From CAZAFL01 sp964484465 (GTDB lineage Bacteria; Bacteroidota; Ignavibacteria; UBA10030; SZUA-254), in NCBI GenBank assembly GCA_964484465.1, contig CAZAFL010000006.1, positions 65,628 to 129,627 on the forward strand: 64,000 nt of DNA. The letters run 5' to 3'. The notes beneath the pieces are model-generated. The model saw only the letters and a program-made list of their open reading frames with translations. It was not told the DNA's origin and made no database searches. Both the position numbers and the translations under genes were made by a program. This document shows positions 9,384 through 18,350 of the stretch, piece by piece (the first letter of the stretch is position 1; each line of letters starts with the position of its first letter).

Positions 9384-9508
9384 AGTAGATACCTTTTAGA
9401 GTTCCCGCCAAAATAGGGCGGGATCCTCAAACTTTCATCCACTCTCCCGACGTGTCGGGAAAGTGGGAAAGTTTGGGACTTGTAATGTGATATGGTAGAA
9501 CCAATCAT
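9380..9508 (-). CDS. Short ORF copying the kinase N-terminus, coupled to K4 (stub B)
   Basis: A 42-codon frame starts MIGSTISHYK like the kinases, then diverges through two hairpins (SQTFPLSRHVGR...) and ends RIPPYFGGNSKRYLL with TGA overlapping the K4 ATG (ATGA). Stub A before K3 has the same plan, including the IPP..GG stretch encoded by hairpin 1. The in-frame passage through both hairpins and the identical stop/start overlap in two diverged copies argue that the arrangement is kept, or that it inserted the same way twice. It is either a relic of a disrupted kinase copy or a translated leader. Confidence 0.5.
   Translation of the reverse strand: MIGSTISHYKSQTFPLSRHVGRVDESLRIPPYFGGNSKRYLL
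9403..9474. repeat. Two-hairpin palindromic element B
   Basis: Hairpin 1 is TCCCGCC / GGCGGGA (9403-9409 with 9417-9423) with a 7-nt loop and a TCCTCA tail. Hairpin 2 (9429-9474) is a long stem: aaactttc, ccact and tcccgac pair with gtcggga, agtgg and gaaagttt around a GT loop, with only small bulges. Element A shares hairpin 1; hairpin 2 differs. The TCCCGAC..GTCGGGA core also appears in the palindrome group at 33708-33730. Confidence 0.7.
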
Positions 9509-9554
9509 GCAGGCTTCTCAGCTATTCAATGAATCATCAAGTGACAAATTCAGC

Positions 9555-11684
9555 TTACTTCCCTTTCATAAGCTCAATGTATTCAGGTTCGTTACGGATG
9601 GTGTCGAGGTCGGGGTCGCGTTTCATCCACTCATAGAAACCGTAGCCTGACGCGATGGCACTTTTCAATGATTGGATTGCCAAAGGTTTATCGCCGACTT
9701 CCGCGTAGAAACATGCGGCATTGTATGCCATCAGGGGATCGTTCGGGCTTAACTCAAGCGCGCGTGATGCCTCTGTCTTGGCTTCGTCGATACGTTTGAG
9801 CCGAACCAATGCGATCGCGAAGAAAATATGCGCACGGGCGTCATCCGGATGCAATGACAAGTATCGATTGAACATGGTGACAGAATTCCTAAACCATTCG
9901 TCGGCCTCTTGTTTTCTTCCCAGCCGGTCGAGGCAAAGGGAGACGTCGCCGTACGCCGCATAGAAATCCGGATTCAATTCGATGACCTTGCGGAAAAGAT
10001 CCATGGCTTCCTGGGGGTGATCCGTTGTGAAATAGGTACGGCCAAGAATCCAGAGTGCAGTATGGTTTGCAGGATTCAGTTCGATCGCCTTCTTGCTGGA
10101 TTCCAGTGCTTCGTCATATGATTTCTTATGCAGGTAAACGAGTCCAAGCGCGGAGTACGCCTCGGAAAGTGATGGATCATACATCAAAGCCTTTAGGCCG
10201 GCTTCCATTGCTTTGTCCAACCACGTATCATGCCTGTCAAACTGCTGGTAAAGGTGAGCGTATGATTCACTCATGCCCGCATACGCATCCGCATATCTGC
10301 CGTCGTATTCAATTGCTTTCCGAAACAGCTCGATAGCAGTTTGGACGCCTGTTTTGGTGAATCTGTACAATGATTCGCGTGCACGCAGGTTACAGTCAAA
10401 TGCCTCTGCACTCAGCGTTGGACGTTTTGTTAGCACGATCTGTTCCTTTGGTGTGAGTTTCACCATCAGCGCATCGACAATCTGTTTCGAAACCTGCTCC
10501 TGAATATCGAAAACATCGGCGAGTTTTCCCTTATATGTTTCCGCCCAGAGCTGGGCGTCAGCCTCGATGTCTACGAGCTCAACCGCGATACGAAGGTTGT
10601 CCTGGAATTTTCGGACGCTGCCGGCAAGAATATAACGTGTTCCAAGTTCTCTGCCGATTGCCTTGACATCCTTGGTTGTCCCTTTGTATTGCATCGAAGT
10701 CGTGCGTGGGACAACGCGGATGTCTTTCAGTCTCGAGAGATTGATAATCAGTTCTTCCGTGAGCCCGTCGCTGAAGTAATCACTCTCCTTATCAGGGCTG
10801 ATGTTGCCGAAGGGAAGAACCGCAATCGCCTTCGTCTGGACACCTGTGGGTGCGCTCATGATCGATTGGCGGGCGTCTTCTAATGCATTCAGCAGTTCGT
10901 TCATATTCTGATACCGCTTGGCACGGTCCTTTGCAAGCATTTTCTTTGTCACGTTATCCATCTGGTGTGGGATCTTTCTGTCCATCAGGCTCGGAACCGG
11001 CGGTTCCTCATTAACAATCAGATACAGCAATCCGGCTTCGTGTTCGGATTTGAAAGGAAGGTCAGCGGTGAGCATCTCATATAGGACCACGCCGAGCGAC
11101 CAGATGTCCGAACGGTGGTCGGCGGCATCGCCCTGAGCCTGTTCCGGCGACATATAGGAGAGGGTCCCCAGGGATGTTCCCGTTTTTGTAAGGCCGGAGC
11201 TGCTCTTAAGCTTCGCGATACCGAAGTCCATGATTTTGGGTTTGCCATCCTTCGTGAGGATAACGTTTTCCGGTTTGATATCGCGGTGAACGATGTTCTT
11301 GTCGTGTGCTGCTTTCAGTCCGGAAGCAATTTGTGATGTCCATTCAATTGCCTGATTGACCGGAATTCCGGTTCCCGATTGCAGGCTCGTAATGTGTCGT
11401 TTTAGGGTTACGCCGTCGACGTATTCCATCACGAAAAACATCCTGCTTTCCTGTTCATCGATCTCAAAGACACCGAGAATGTTCGGATGGCTTAACGCGG
11501 CAGTCGCTTTTGCCTCCTGCATGAAACGCGCTTTGTTCTCTGTGGATGATGAGAGATGTGGTGGAAGAAACTTGATTGCCACAGTCCGGTCGAGTTTCAG
11601 GTCCTGGGCTTTGTACACAACCCCCATCCCTCCTTCGCCCAGCTTCTCCAATATTTTATAGTGTGAAATAGTTTGACCAATCAT
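9555..11684 (-). CDS. Soluble Ser/Thr protein kinase K5 with FlgO/TolB-N-like and TPR module
   Basis: 709 residues. The kinase (GEGGMGVVYKAQDLKLDR, HRDIKPEN, DFGIAK, GTLSYMSPEQAQGD) ends near 272, followed without a membrane segment by a FlgO/TolB-N-like domain (AIAVLPFGNISPDKES, YILAGSVRKFQD) and at least seven TPR-like units (AYSALGLVYLHKKSYDEAL, ALWILGRTYFTTDHPQEAM). The end KSAIASGYGFYEWMKRDPDL matches the end of many TPR kinases, so the gene looks complete. AGG-type ribosome site candidates lie upstream of the ATG. With K4 it forms the soluble pair of the array. Substrates are unknown. Confidence 0.92.
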   Translation of the reverse strand: MIGQTISHYKILEKLGEGGMGVVYKAQDLKLDRTVAIKFLPPHLSSSTENKARFMQEAKATAALSHPNILGVFEIDEQESRMFFVMEYVDGVTLKRHITSLQSGTGIPVNQAIEWTSQIASGLKAAHDKNIVHRDIKPENVILTKDGKPKIMDFGIAKLKSSSGLTKTGTSLGTLSYMSPEQAQGDAADHRSDIWSLGVVLYEMLTADLPFKSEHEAGLLYLIVNEEPPVPSLMDRKIPHQMDNVTKKMLAKDRAKRYQNMNELLNALEDARQSIMSAPTGVQTKAIAVLPFGNISPDKESDYFSDGLTEELIINLSRLKDIRVVPRTTSMQYKGTTKDVKAIGRELGTRYILAGSVRKFQDNLRIAVELVDIEADAQLWAETYKGKLADVFDIQEQVSKQIVDALMVKLTPKEQIVLTKRPTLSAEAFDCNLRARESLYRFTKTGVQTAIELFRKAIEYDGRYADAYAGMSESYAHLYQQFDRHDTWLDKAMEAGLKALMYDPSLSEAYSALGLVYLHKKSYDEALESSKKAIELNPANHTALWILGRTYFTTDHPQEAMDLFRKVIELNPDFYAAYGDVSLCLDRLGRKQEADEWFRNSVTMFNRYLSLHPDDARAHIFFAIALVRLKRIDEAKTEASRALELSPNDPLMAYNAACFYAEVGDKPLAIQSLKSAIASGYGFYEWMKRDPDLDTIRNEPEYIELMKGK

Positions 11685-11780
11685 AAACCTATCGATCCTT
11701 TCATTGATGCTCTTTGTTGTTTGTATGAAGATGTCCTTCTATTAATGGCTCCCCCCACGGCAAGAATATCTCACGAAATA

Positions 11781-14402
11781 CTATCGCAAATTATCAATCA
11801 ACATAAGTTTGCTTACCTGTTTGGAATCAAGATAGGTAATCTGTCTGCCATCTGCGCTGATGGAAAAGGGGTTGTTGATACTCAATTCAGCAAATGACCC
11901 TCGTATGCGTTGGTCTTTTCCGTCAGGGAGGCTCACGCTGTGCAGTTCGTTTTGCGGATTGACATAGTAGAGAATTTTTGCCACAGGGTCGTATTGATAG
12001 TTGGAAAGTGACTTCACCAGTTGTCTCGGTTCGGATGGAGGCATTCCCGCGCCCGGAGCAGGTTCAAGCCATACGCCGGGGTTTTTCGAATAGAAATAGT
12101 TAGTATAAAGAACGTATTTCCCATCGAGGATCGGCTCGGCGAGCAGGGAGTCGCTGAAAAATCTTGTTGTCGTCCTGCCGTCGATATATCTAATGAGTCT
12201 CCCGACACGATAGCTTGTCAGGATGGATGTATTGCTAAGCCATCTCTCGGGAAATCCGGAGCCTATTTGTCTGGGTGTCCCGGGGTTTTCCGCATCGATA
12301 AGATACATTTTCGATGAATCGTGTGCTATCGTATCGGGGTGCGCCGCAAACGCAACCCACTTTCCATCGGGTGACCATTTCGGTGAGTGGATATTCATTT
12401 CTTCGGAGATAAGCTGATTTTTTACATTGCCACCGATCTGAAGAACATTGAGGGAGGAAGTTGTCACCGATGAACTCTGATTCGATTCGACATAAAGAAT
12501 ATTTTTCCCGTCCGGCGAGAACGTCGGCGCAGATAATTGCGCGTCTTGAAACGTCAACTGTTGAGATGTCCCCCCCGGCAATGACCCCACCCATACATGT
12601 CCGATGTTTTGTTGCTGCACGAATAATAGTCTCTTCGAATCTGCAGAAACGACAGGACAGTAATCAGGTCCTGTGCCCCGGGTTATCTGAACAGGCGTTC
12701 CTCCTGAAGACGGCATCATCCAGAGGTTCTCGTTTCCGCTAAGGTTGGAGGTGAAAATGATTTTCTCGTTCTGTGTCCAGACAGGATAAAATGAGTTTTT
12801 CTTGAGCGATGTCAACTGCCGTTCCTTTTTTGATTCGAGGTCTCTGATAAAAATTTCAAAATGTCCTTCGGGAACGCGTCGTGAATAGCATATCGACCTG
12901 CCGTCGGGTGCCCAGGTAAAGTCTCCTTCAAAAAGAGTGTCGGCAAATTCTAGCCGGTCATCTGTGCCATTGGGTTTTACCGATCTGAATTCCGATGTCC
13001 CCGAAGTACTTCCCCAATGGGCAACTAAAACGTAGCCGATGCGCTGACCGTCGGGTCGCCAATGCGGAGAAAACCCAAGATTGACAATGCGTTTGCTAAA
13101 GCCCCCTAGAGATGAAACAATGGCAATCTCCGGTTTCGTAAATCCTTTATCGGCCCTGTCGTATACAATCTGACTTCCGTCGGGAGAAAGGTCGACGGTC
13201 TGCATGAATCCGTTAGAATCCGTTGTGATCTGCCTGGGCTCGCCTGAGTTGGCGTTCATCAGATAGATGTCAAATGGTTTGTTGCTTGTATGTGCGGCGA
13301 ACGCAATCCATCCTCCATCGCGTGAAAGGCTCGGAAATCCGATCTCCCGGTATGGGATTTGCAGCATTCTAAATGTCATGTTCGGATTCAGCGTCTCCTG
13401 TGAAGGAGGTCTGAACACAAGCAGCCACAATGCTGCTGCAACAAGAACAATCGCCACACTCGAAGCACCGATGATAATCCCTTTTTTGCTCTTCTTTTCT
13501 TCGATAACGGGGGAAATCGAAGATGAACCAAGTCGAGGTTCAAGAGCGACTGGCTGGGCTGGCATCGACGGAAGCGAAGAGCGGGACACTTTAGTCGATT
13601 GCTTCTGCAGCCGACGCAATTCAATGACCACCTCATTGATAGATTGATAGCGGTCGTTAGGGTCTTTTTCCAATGCACGTTGGATGAGATTCATGAGAAC
13701 CGGAGGGAGGTCCTCTCTGTATTTTTGAATCGGTTCGGGCTCATCATTGATGATGGAATACATCAGCGCCGCTTCGTGTTCACTCCGGAAGGGGAGATGG
13801 CCGGTAAGCATTTCATACATTACGACCCCGAAGGAAAATATGTCGCTTCGGGCGTCGACATCACTCCCTTGGATCTGTTCGGGAGCCATGTAGGCAAGGG
13901 TGCCGACTGTCGAAGTAGTTTTGGTCAGTTTAAAACTCCCCTTCAACTTTGCAAGGCCAAAATCCATAACCTTAATCTGATTCTTGCCGTTGATCATAAT
14001 GTTGTCAGCCTTGATGTCGCGGTGAACGATCCCTTTCTGATGGGCCTCGTGCAACGCATCAGCGATTTGTACGGCGTACGCAATCGTTTCGTTTAAGGTA
14101 TTGATCGGAATCTTACGGCGGAGGGTAACACCGTCAACAAATTCCATTTCGATAAATTTCTGACCATCTGCTTCATGAATACCATAAATCGTACAAACGT
14201 TGGGGTGGTTGAGCGCGGAAGCGGCTTTTGCTTCTTGCAGAAAGCGCGCCTGTTCCGATTCGTCGGGCGTAATATTGTGCGGCATGAATTTTAACGCGAC
14301 AACCCGGTCAAGGTTTGTATCGAGGGCCTTGTACACGATGCCCATCCCGCCCTCGCCGAGTTTTTCAATAATTTTATAATGTGAGATTGTTTGTCCGATC
14401 AT
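11781..14402 (-). CDS. Ser/Thr protein kinase K6 with C-terminal TolB-like beta-propeller
   Basis: 873 residues. The kinase has GEGGMGIVYKALD, HRDIKADN, DFGLAK and GTLAYMAPEQIQG; one membrane segment (about 315-335, IIIGASSVAIVLVAAALWLL) is followed by a propeller of WD40/PD40-like repeats (VDLSPDGSQIVYD, FSPHWRPDGQRIGY, FTWAPDGRSICYS, PTFSPDGKNILYV, PKWSPDGKWVAFAA, SISADGRQITYLD). The kinase half resembles K3 (KGSFKLTKTTSTVGTLAYMAPEQIQG against KGSLKLTKTSSTVG), while the sensor half resembles K2, which suggests that kinase and sensor modules were shuffled between paralogs. K5 starts 96 bp downstream. Confidence 0.92.
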   Translation of the reverse strand: MIGQTISHYKIIEKLGEGGMGIVYKALDTNLDRVVALKFMPHNITPDESEQARFLQEAKAASALNHPNVCTIYGIHEADGQKFIEMEFVDGVTLRRKIPINTLNETIAYAVQIADALHEAHQKGIVHRDIKADNIMINGKNQIKVMDFGLAKLKGSFKLTKTTSTVGTLAYMAPEQIQGSDVDARSDIFSFGVVMYEMLTGHLPFRSEHEAALMYSIINDEPEPIQKYREDLPPVLMNLIQRALEKDPNDRYQSINEVVIELRRLQKQSTKVSRSSLPSMPAQPVALEPRLGSSSISPVIEEKKSKKGIIIGASSVAIVLVAAALWLLVFRPPSQETLNPNMTFRMLQIPYREIGFPSLSRDGGWIAFAAHTSNKPFDIYLMNANSGEPRQITTDSNGFMQTVDLSPDGSQIVYDRADKGFTKPEIAIVSSLGGFSKRIVNLGFSPHWRPDGQRIGYVLVAHWGSTSGTSEFRSVKPNGTDDRLEFADTLFEGDFTWAPDGRSICYSRRVPEGHFEIFIRDLESKKERQLTSLKKNSFYPVWTQNEKIIFTSNLSGNENLWMMPSSGGTPVQITRGTGPDYCPVVSADSKRLLFVQQQNIGHVWVGSLPGGTSQQLTFQDAQLSAPTFSPDGKNILYVESNQSSSVTTSSLNVLQIGGNVKNQLISEEMNIHSPKWSPDGKWVAFAAHPDTIAHDSSKMYLIDAENPGTPRQIGSGFPERWLSNTSILTSYRVGRLIRYIDGRTTTRFFSDSLLAEPILDGKYVLYTNYFYSKNPGVWLEPAPGAGMPPSEPRQLVKSLSNYQYDPVAKILYYVNPQNELHSVSLPDGKDQRIRGSFAELSINNPFSISADGRQITYLDSKQVSKLMLIDNLR

Positions 14403-14439
14403 GTCAGATCTTCACAACCAAATTTTGAGAAAGCTCCGT

Positions 14440-14531
14440 TTACTTACGTGACAGAAACTTAAGGCGTTCGAGCGGCTGGGCGGTAACGTTCAAGGCCGGC
14501 TCTTTGTAGTGAATACCCCAGGCGAGAATAA
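14440..14531 (-). pseudogene. Possible coding relic downstream of K7
   Basis: After the K7 stop, an open frame that overlaps the K7 end in another phase continues as EIIILAWGIHYKEPALN, then TAQPLERLKFLSRK and TAA (14440-14442). It has no usable start, so it could be the end of a lost gene or of an older K7 version. The composition looks protein-like, but I recognise no family and chance is possible. Confidence 0.25.
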
Positions 14532-17528
14532 TTATCTCGCTGCCATTCCCTTCAATTTTGTGAGTCGCGCTTGCGCATCATCGACATCTTTCGATTTGAA
14601 ATCCACCTTGTTCCATATCTCAAAGAATTTTTCATACTCTCTGACTGCCTCTTGTTTTCGCCCGAGTTCTTCATACCCAACGCCGAGCCAGTAATGCGCC
14701 TTCGTGGGAGCGATCAGACCATAAATCGACAAGGCAAGCTGGTCAAGGTCGAAGGCAGAGTTACTGACCGGAATCCATTGTGTGAGTCGTTGCAACTCAT
14801 GAACGGCTTCCTCCGTGCGACCGCTTTTCAGTAAGCAGACGGCGTAATGATACAAGGGTGCGTGATTGGGGGAGAGCGGTTTTAGCGCAGTGTTAAACTG
14901 GTCGAGCGCACGCTGATATTGAGCTTCTTCGAACATACAAATCCCCACTCCGTAATCGTAAGATGCCTGCGTTACCGGTGCTTCTTTTGCCAGATCACTC
15001 TTCAGCTGATCCATAAGAGCTGATGAGTTTTTCTTGGCACCGTTTTTCAGCAAGGCTATTGCAACCGTCGGCCGGCCTGCGATGATGTCCGTCGGGTCTT
15101 TTTTCAGCTCGTCTGCCCGTTCCTGAGCATGTTTGAGCATCGAGGCATAGTCGCTCATTTCATAGTCAAGCAAGGTTAGGACGTCGAGGTCGTTAAGGAT
15201 CAAATCGGTGAGCTTCTGTGCTTTATGCGAAGCAAGAATTTCAAACAGCAACTTTCGAGCTTGTTCGAGTTGACCGTGTTGAATGGGCAGAATAACTGGC
15301 CATACCTCATTGAAATTCTTTTCTTCTTCTCGGAAGGAAACAGCGAATTGGTGAAAGTATTTTTCAGCGGCGACCTCATCCTGCTTGACCAAAGCGGCGC
15401 GGAACAACTTTCCTGCGCTTGGGAAATCCGAACGAAACGAGAGAGCTTTTTGCCACCATACCATTGCGGAATCATAATCGGCAAAAAGACAATAGATATC
15501 ACCTTTCGAATCATACGGGTTAGCCTCTGCGGGGGCAAGACGTAAATACCGCTCGATGGCATCCATTGCCGGCTGCTTCCGATTCAGCGATGCGTAGGCG
15601 TAAGCTAATATGTTCCAGAGGTTCTTATCAAGGGAATCGCTTTGCAATCCCCGCAAGAATATCTCAGCGCCTTTTTCACGCTGACCTATCTGCTGGGAGA
15701 AACTGCCAAGCGCGATATATGCACTTTGTTCATGCGGGTACTTTTCGACAAGGTCTTCCAGGTATGAAATAGCCTTTGGTAAATTTCTCTCAATTCCGCC
15801 CGCGTACGCAGACAGTATGCTGAGCCGTTCCCGCTCTGTTACTCTATCCCGTAAAGCGTATGCCTTATTCATTGCAGAACTAAATTCTGCTGCGGAGAGA
15901 TTACTGAGGTTGACATTAGCAAGCTGGAAATAAGCCATTGCGAAATTGCTGTCGAGTTCTATCGCGCGTCGGAACGCAGCTTTTGCCTCTGCGGCGTAGA
16001 AGCGATTGTTCAACTCTTTACCCTCAAGGTAAGAGCGGTATGCCTCCGGCGAGGTCGTGGTTACACTTGCTACAGATTTTTCTTCCGCAGTTCCTGATGG
16101 GGTAACATGCAAATCTTTCTTGGCAAGGAGAGCCAGCGTATCAACGAGCGAAAATATTTTCTCAGGTGGGAAATCAGAAAGTCGCTGCGTGCTCAATATT
16201 TTTCCTGTCTGCACCTCCACCAACCGGTAGGTAATGGCGAGCGAAGGCTGCTTCTGCAGGATGCTGCCGATCAGCATCATTGATACGCCGGCGCGTTGTG
16301 CTATTTTCGTCGCCATCGAAGGAGAAATAGATTTCGCATCTGTCTGCCCGAGCTCTTTCTGGATATCATACAGGCGTTCACGACTGATGACTTCCACATC
16401 TTTGGTTTGGAACAGAGATGTCGTGAGAAGGTTCGTTAGCATCTCACCGGTATGGTCTTTATCTTCGGGGTCGGGTATGTTTTCAAAATACATTACCGCA
16501 AGAGAACTCTTCTCCGGGCTTGCCGAACTCTTTTGTGTGGCAATCTGGAAATTGAAGGGATTAAGCACAGCAAGCACAATGATCAGGACAACAATAACTG
16601 CTGCCGGTATGAGATACTTTGTTATTTTCCTCTTAGGTAAAGCTACAGGCATTGATGGTTGTGAGATTGTCGCCGTAGTCGTGGTTGCATAACCCGTGCG
16701 GGCATATTCCAATTTTTTTCTTTCGCGACGCAGGTCGGCAAGCACATCATCGATGTGCTGATAGCGTTCATCCCGGTCCTTTTCCAGCGTTTTTATCACA
16801 ATACGTTCGAGGTCGGGGGGGACGTTTTCGTTGAAACGAGCTATCGGCTGGGGTTCTTCATTGACGAGCGAATACATCAGCGCTGCCTGATGTTCCCCTC
16901 TGAACGGAAGTTTTGATGTCAGAAGCTCATAGAGCACGACGCCGAATGAGAATATATCTGTCCGGTGGTCGACGTCTTCGCCCTGGGCCTGTTCGGGCGA
17001 CATATATGCCGCAGTTCCCAACGTTGAGCCGGCTTTTGTAAGCTTCGTTGAGCCTTTTACTTTTGCCAGACCGAAATCCATAATCTTGACCTGGCCTTTT
17101 GTCGTCAGCATGATATTGTCTGACTTGATGTCGCGGTGCACAATCCCTTTTTCATGGGCGGCGGCAAGTCCTTCGCAGGTCTGAATTGCTATATCGAGCA
17201 CTTTCTTGATGGAGAGGGGATCGCTTTCCTGTTCGATGAGTTTCTTGAGCGTTTTTCCTTCGATAAATTCCATGACAAGAAAAACTTGTCCTTCATGCTC
17301 GCTTATTTCATAAATCACTGAAATGTTTTGATGGCTTAAGGCGGCGGCCGCGCGCGCCTCGTGGTAGAACCGCTCCTTTTCCGTTGGGTCGCTGGTCAGG
17401 TAATTCGGAAGGAATTTGATTGCAACAATACGGTCAAGTGTAGTGTCATGGGCTTTATAGACAACACCCATGCCGCCCTCACCGAGTTTCTCGAGAATTT
17501 TGTAGTGTGAAATAGATTGTCCGACCAT
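14532..17528 (-). CDS. Ser/Thr protein kinase K7 with CsgG/FlgO-like and long TPR module
   Basis: 998 residues, the longest kinase and the first of the array in transcription order. It starts MVGQSISHYKIL; the kinase shows GEGGMGVVYKAHD, HRDIKSDN, DFGLAK and GTAAYMSPEQAQGED. The membrane segment is about 304-325 (YLIPAAVIVVLIIVLAVL). A FlgO/CsgG-like domain (SSLAVMYFENIPDPED) follows, then some 500 residues of TPRs (LLKSGRTEEAVHELQRL, AHYWLGVGYEELGRKQEA). A good sigma70-like promoter (17567-17595) lies just upstream, so this is probably the head of a kinase operon. K1, the last member, has the closest kinase domain. Confidence 0.92.
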   Translation of the reverse strand: MVGQSISHYKILEKLGEGGMGVVYKAHDTTLDRIVAIKFLPNYLTSDPTEKERFYHEARAAAALSHQNISVIYEISEHEGQVFLVMEFIEGKTLKKLIEQESDPLSIKKVLDIAIQTCEGLAAAHEKGIVHRDIKSDNIMLTTKGQVKIMDFGLAKVKGSTKLTKAGSTLGTAAYMSPEQAQGEDVDHRTDIFSFGVVLYELLTSKLPFRGEHQAALMYSLVNEEPQPIARFNENVPPDLERIVIKTLEKDRDERYQHIDDVLADLRRERKKLEYARTGYATTTTATISQPSMPVALPKRKITKYLIPAAVIVVLIIVLAVLNPFNFQIATQKSSASPEKSSLAVMYFENIPDPEDKDHTGEMLTNLLTTSLFQTKDVEVISRERLYDIQKELGQTDAKSISPSMATKIAQRAGVSMMLIGSILQKQPSLAITYRLVEVQTGKILSTQRLSDFPPEKIFSLVDTLALLAKKDLHVTPSGTAEEKSVASVTTTSPEAYRSYLEGKELNNRFYAAEAKAAFRRAIELDSNFAMAYFQLANVNLSNLSAAEFSSAMNKAYALRDRVTERERLSILSAYAGGIERNLPKAISYLEDLVEKYPHEQSAYIALGSFSQQIGQREKGAEIFLRGLQSDSLDKNLWNILAYAYASLNRKQPAMDAIERYLRLAPAEANPYDSKGDIYCLFADYDSAMVWWQKALSFRSDFPSAGKLFRAALVKQDEVAAEKYFHQFAVSFREEEKNFNEVWPVILPIQHGQLEQARKLLFEILASHKAQKLTDLILNDLDVLTLLDYEMSDYASMLKHAQERADELKKDPTDIIAGRPTVAIALLKNGAKKNSSALMDQLKSDLAKEAPVTQASYDYGVGICMFEEAQYQRALDQFNTALKPLSPNHAPLYHYAVCLLKSGRTEEAVHELQRLTQWIPVSNSAFDLDQLALSIYGLIAPTKAHYWLGVGYEELGRKQEAVREYEKFFEIWNKVDFKSKDVDDAQARLTKLKGMAAR

Positions 17529-17566
17529 TTTTCTATAAGAACAAATTTAGTATGGTATAAACATAT

Positions 17567-17595
17567 AAAGTAGGTATATTATGAAGAAATGTCAA
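17567..17595 (-). promoter_or_regulatory. Promoter candidate for the kinase array
   Basis: On the minus strand, TTGACA (17595-17590), a 17-bp spacer and TACTTT (17572-17567) lie about 40 bp before the K7 ATG. The TTGAC / TACnTT pair recurs before rplU at the same spacing. The rest of the gap 17529-17819 is AT-rich and shows no gene. Confidence 0.5.
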
Positions 17596-17819
17596 AGCAA
17601 ACTTCGGAATTATTCGGGTAATTTATGCCCGATTAACTATTGGAACAGAATAACTTAGCCTTATCGAAGAAGATTTAGGTAGGTTTTTGCTTCTCACCCT
17701 GAATGATAAAAAAATGCTCCCCAATTATATCATCAACAACCACATGGTAACGCTTATTGTTGAGGTGTTTCAGCACCACACGCGACTCATAAGGTACAAT
17801 TCGCTGGAACTATCGAACA

Positions 17820-18287
17820 TTATCTTCTCGATCCGCCGAAGCGTCGAAAAACCGGGGGTTGATAATAAAACCTCGGATAATAATAGTGTTGATATGTATA
17901 AAACGGTCTATAATACCAGTATGAGAAGCCGTAATAATACGGGTCATAATACCATGGGTAATAGTAGTGCGATCCGTAGTATCCCTGATGGTGCGATCCT
18001 GTAATCATTGCATTGACAACATCATCACTGACTCCGGCTTTCTTGAGGTTAAGGATGTCGTCGTTGGAGAGATGGAAGAAAGATTGCGTCGCTTTTATTT
18101 GGTTGATGATGACACTGTCGCCGACACCCGCCTTACTGAGCGAAATAACGTCATTGATGCTCATCCGGTGCTCATTAAGTGAGTCTGTTGCGTACACCTC
18201 ATCATGGTTGTATGTCGATGTATACATCGATGCGCACCCCATACTTATGACAGCAGCAAATGCCGATATGACAACATACTTAAACAT
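17820..18287 (-). CDS. Tyr-rich exported protein, probable lipoprotein
   Basis: 155 residues. A hydrophobic N-terminus ends in ISMGC, an imperfect lipobox. The middle has two copies of an about 25-residue motif of the form D(V/I)I.L.KAGV.D.V (SINDVISLSKAGVGDSVI, NDDILNLKKAGVSDDVV), a pattern seen in small exported proteins of this group. The C-terminal third is extremely Tyr-rich (SHYYYPWYYDPYYYGFSYWYY). The function is not known; the tail suggests surface or cell-wall association, which is inference. It lies 63 bp downstream of the SpoIIE-type phosphatase gene on the same strand and may be co-transcribed with it. Confidence 0.8.
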   Translation of the reverse strand: MFKYVVISAFAAVISMGCASMYTSTYNHDEVYATDSLNEHRMSINDVISLSKAGVGDSVIINQIKATQSFFHLSNDDILNLKKAGVSDDVVNAMITGSHHQGYYGSHYYYPWYYDPYYYGFSYWYYRPFYTYQHYYYPRFYYQPPVFRRFGGSRR

Positions 18288-18350
18288 GGGACAATTCTCC
18301 TTCTTCTATCCGAACAATTTCTTGTTGAAAAAGATTTCCTGCCGGATGCT

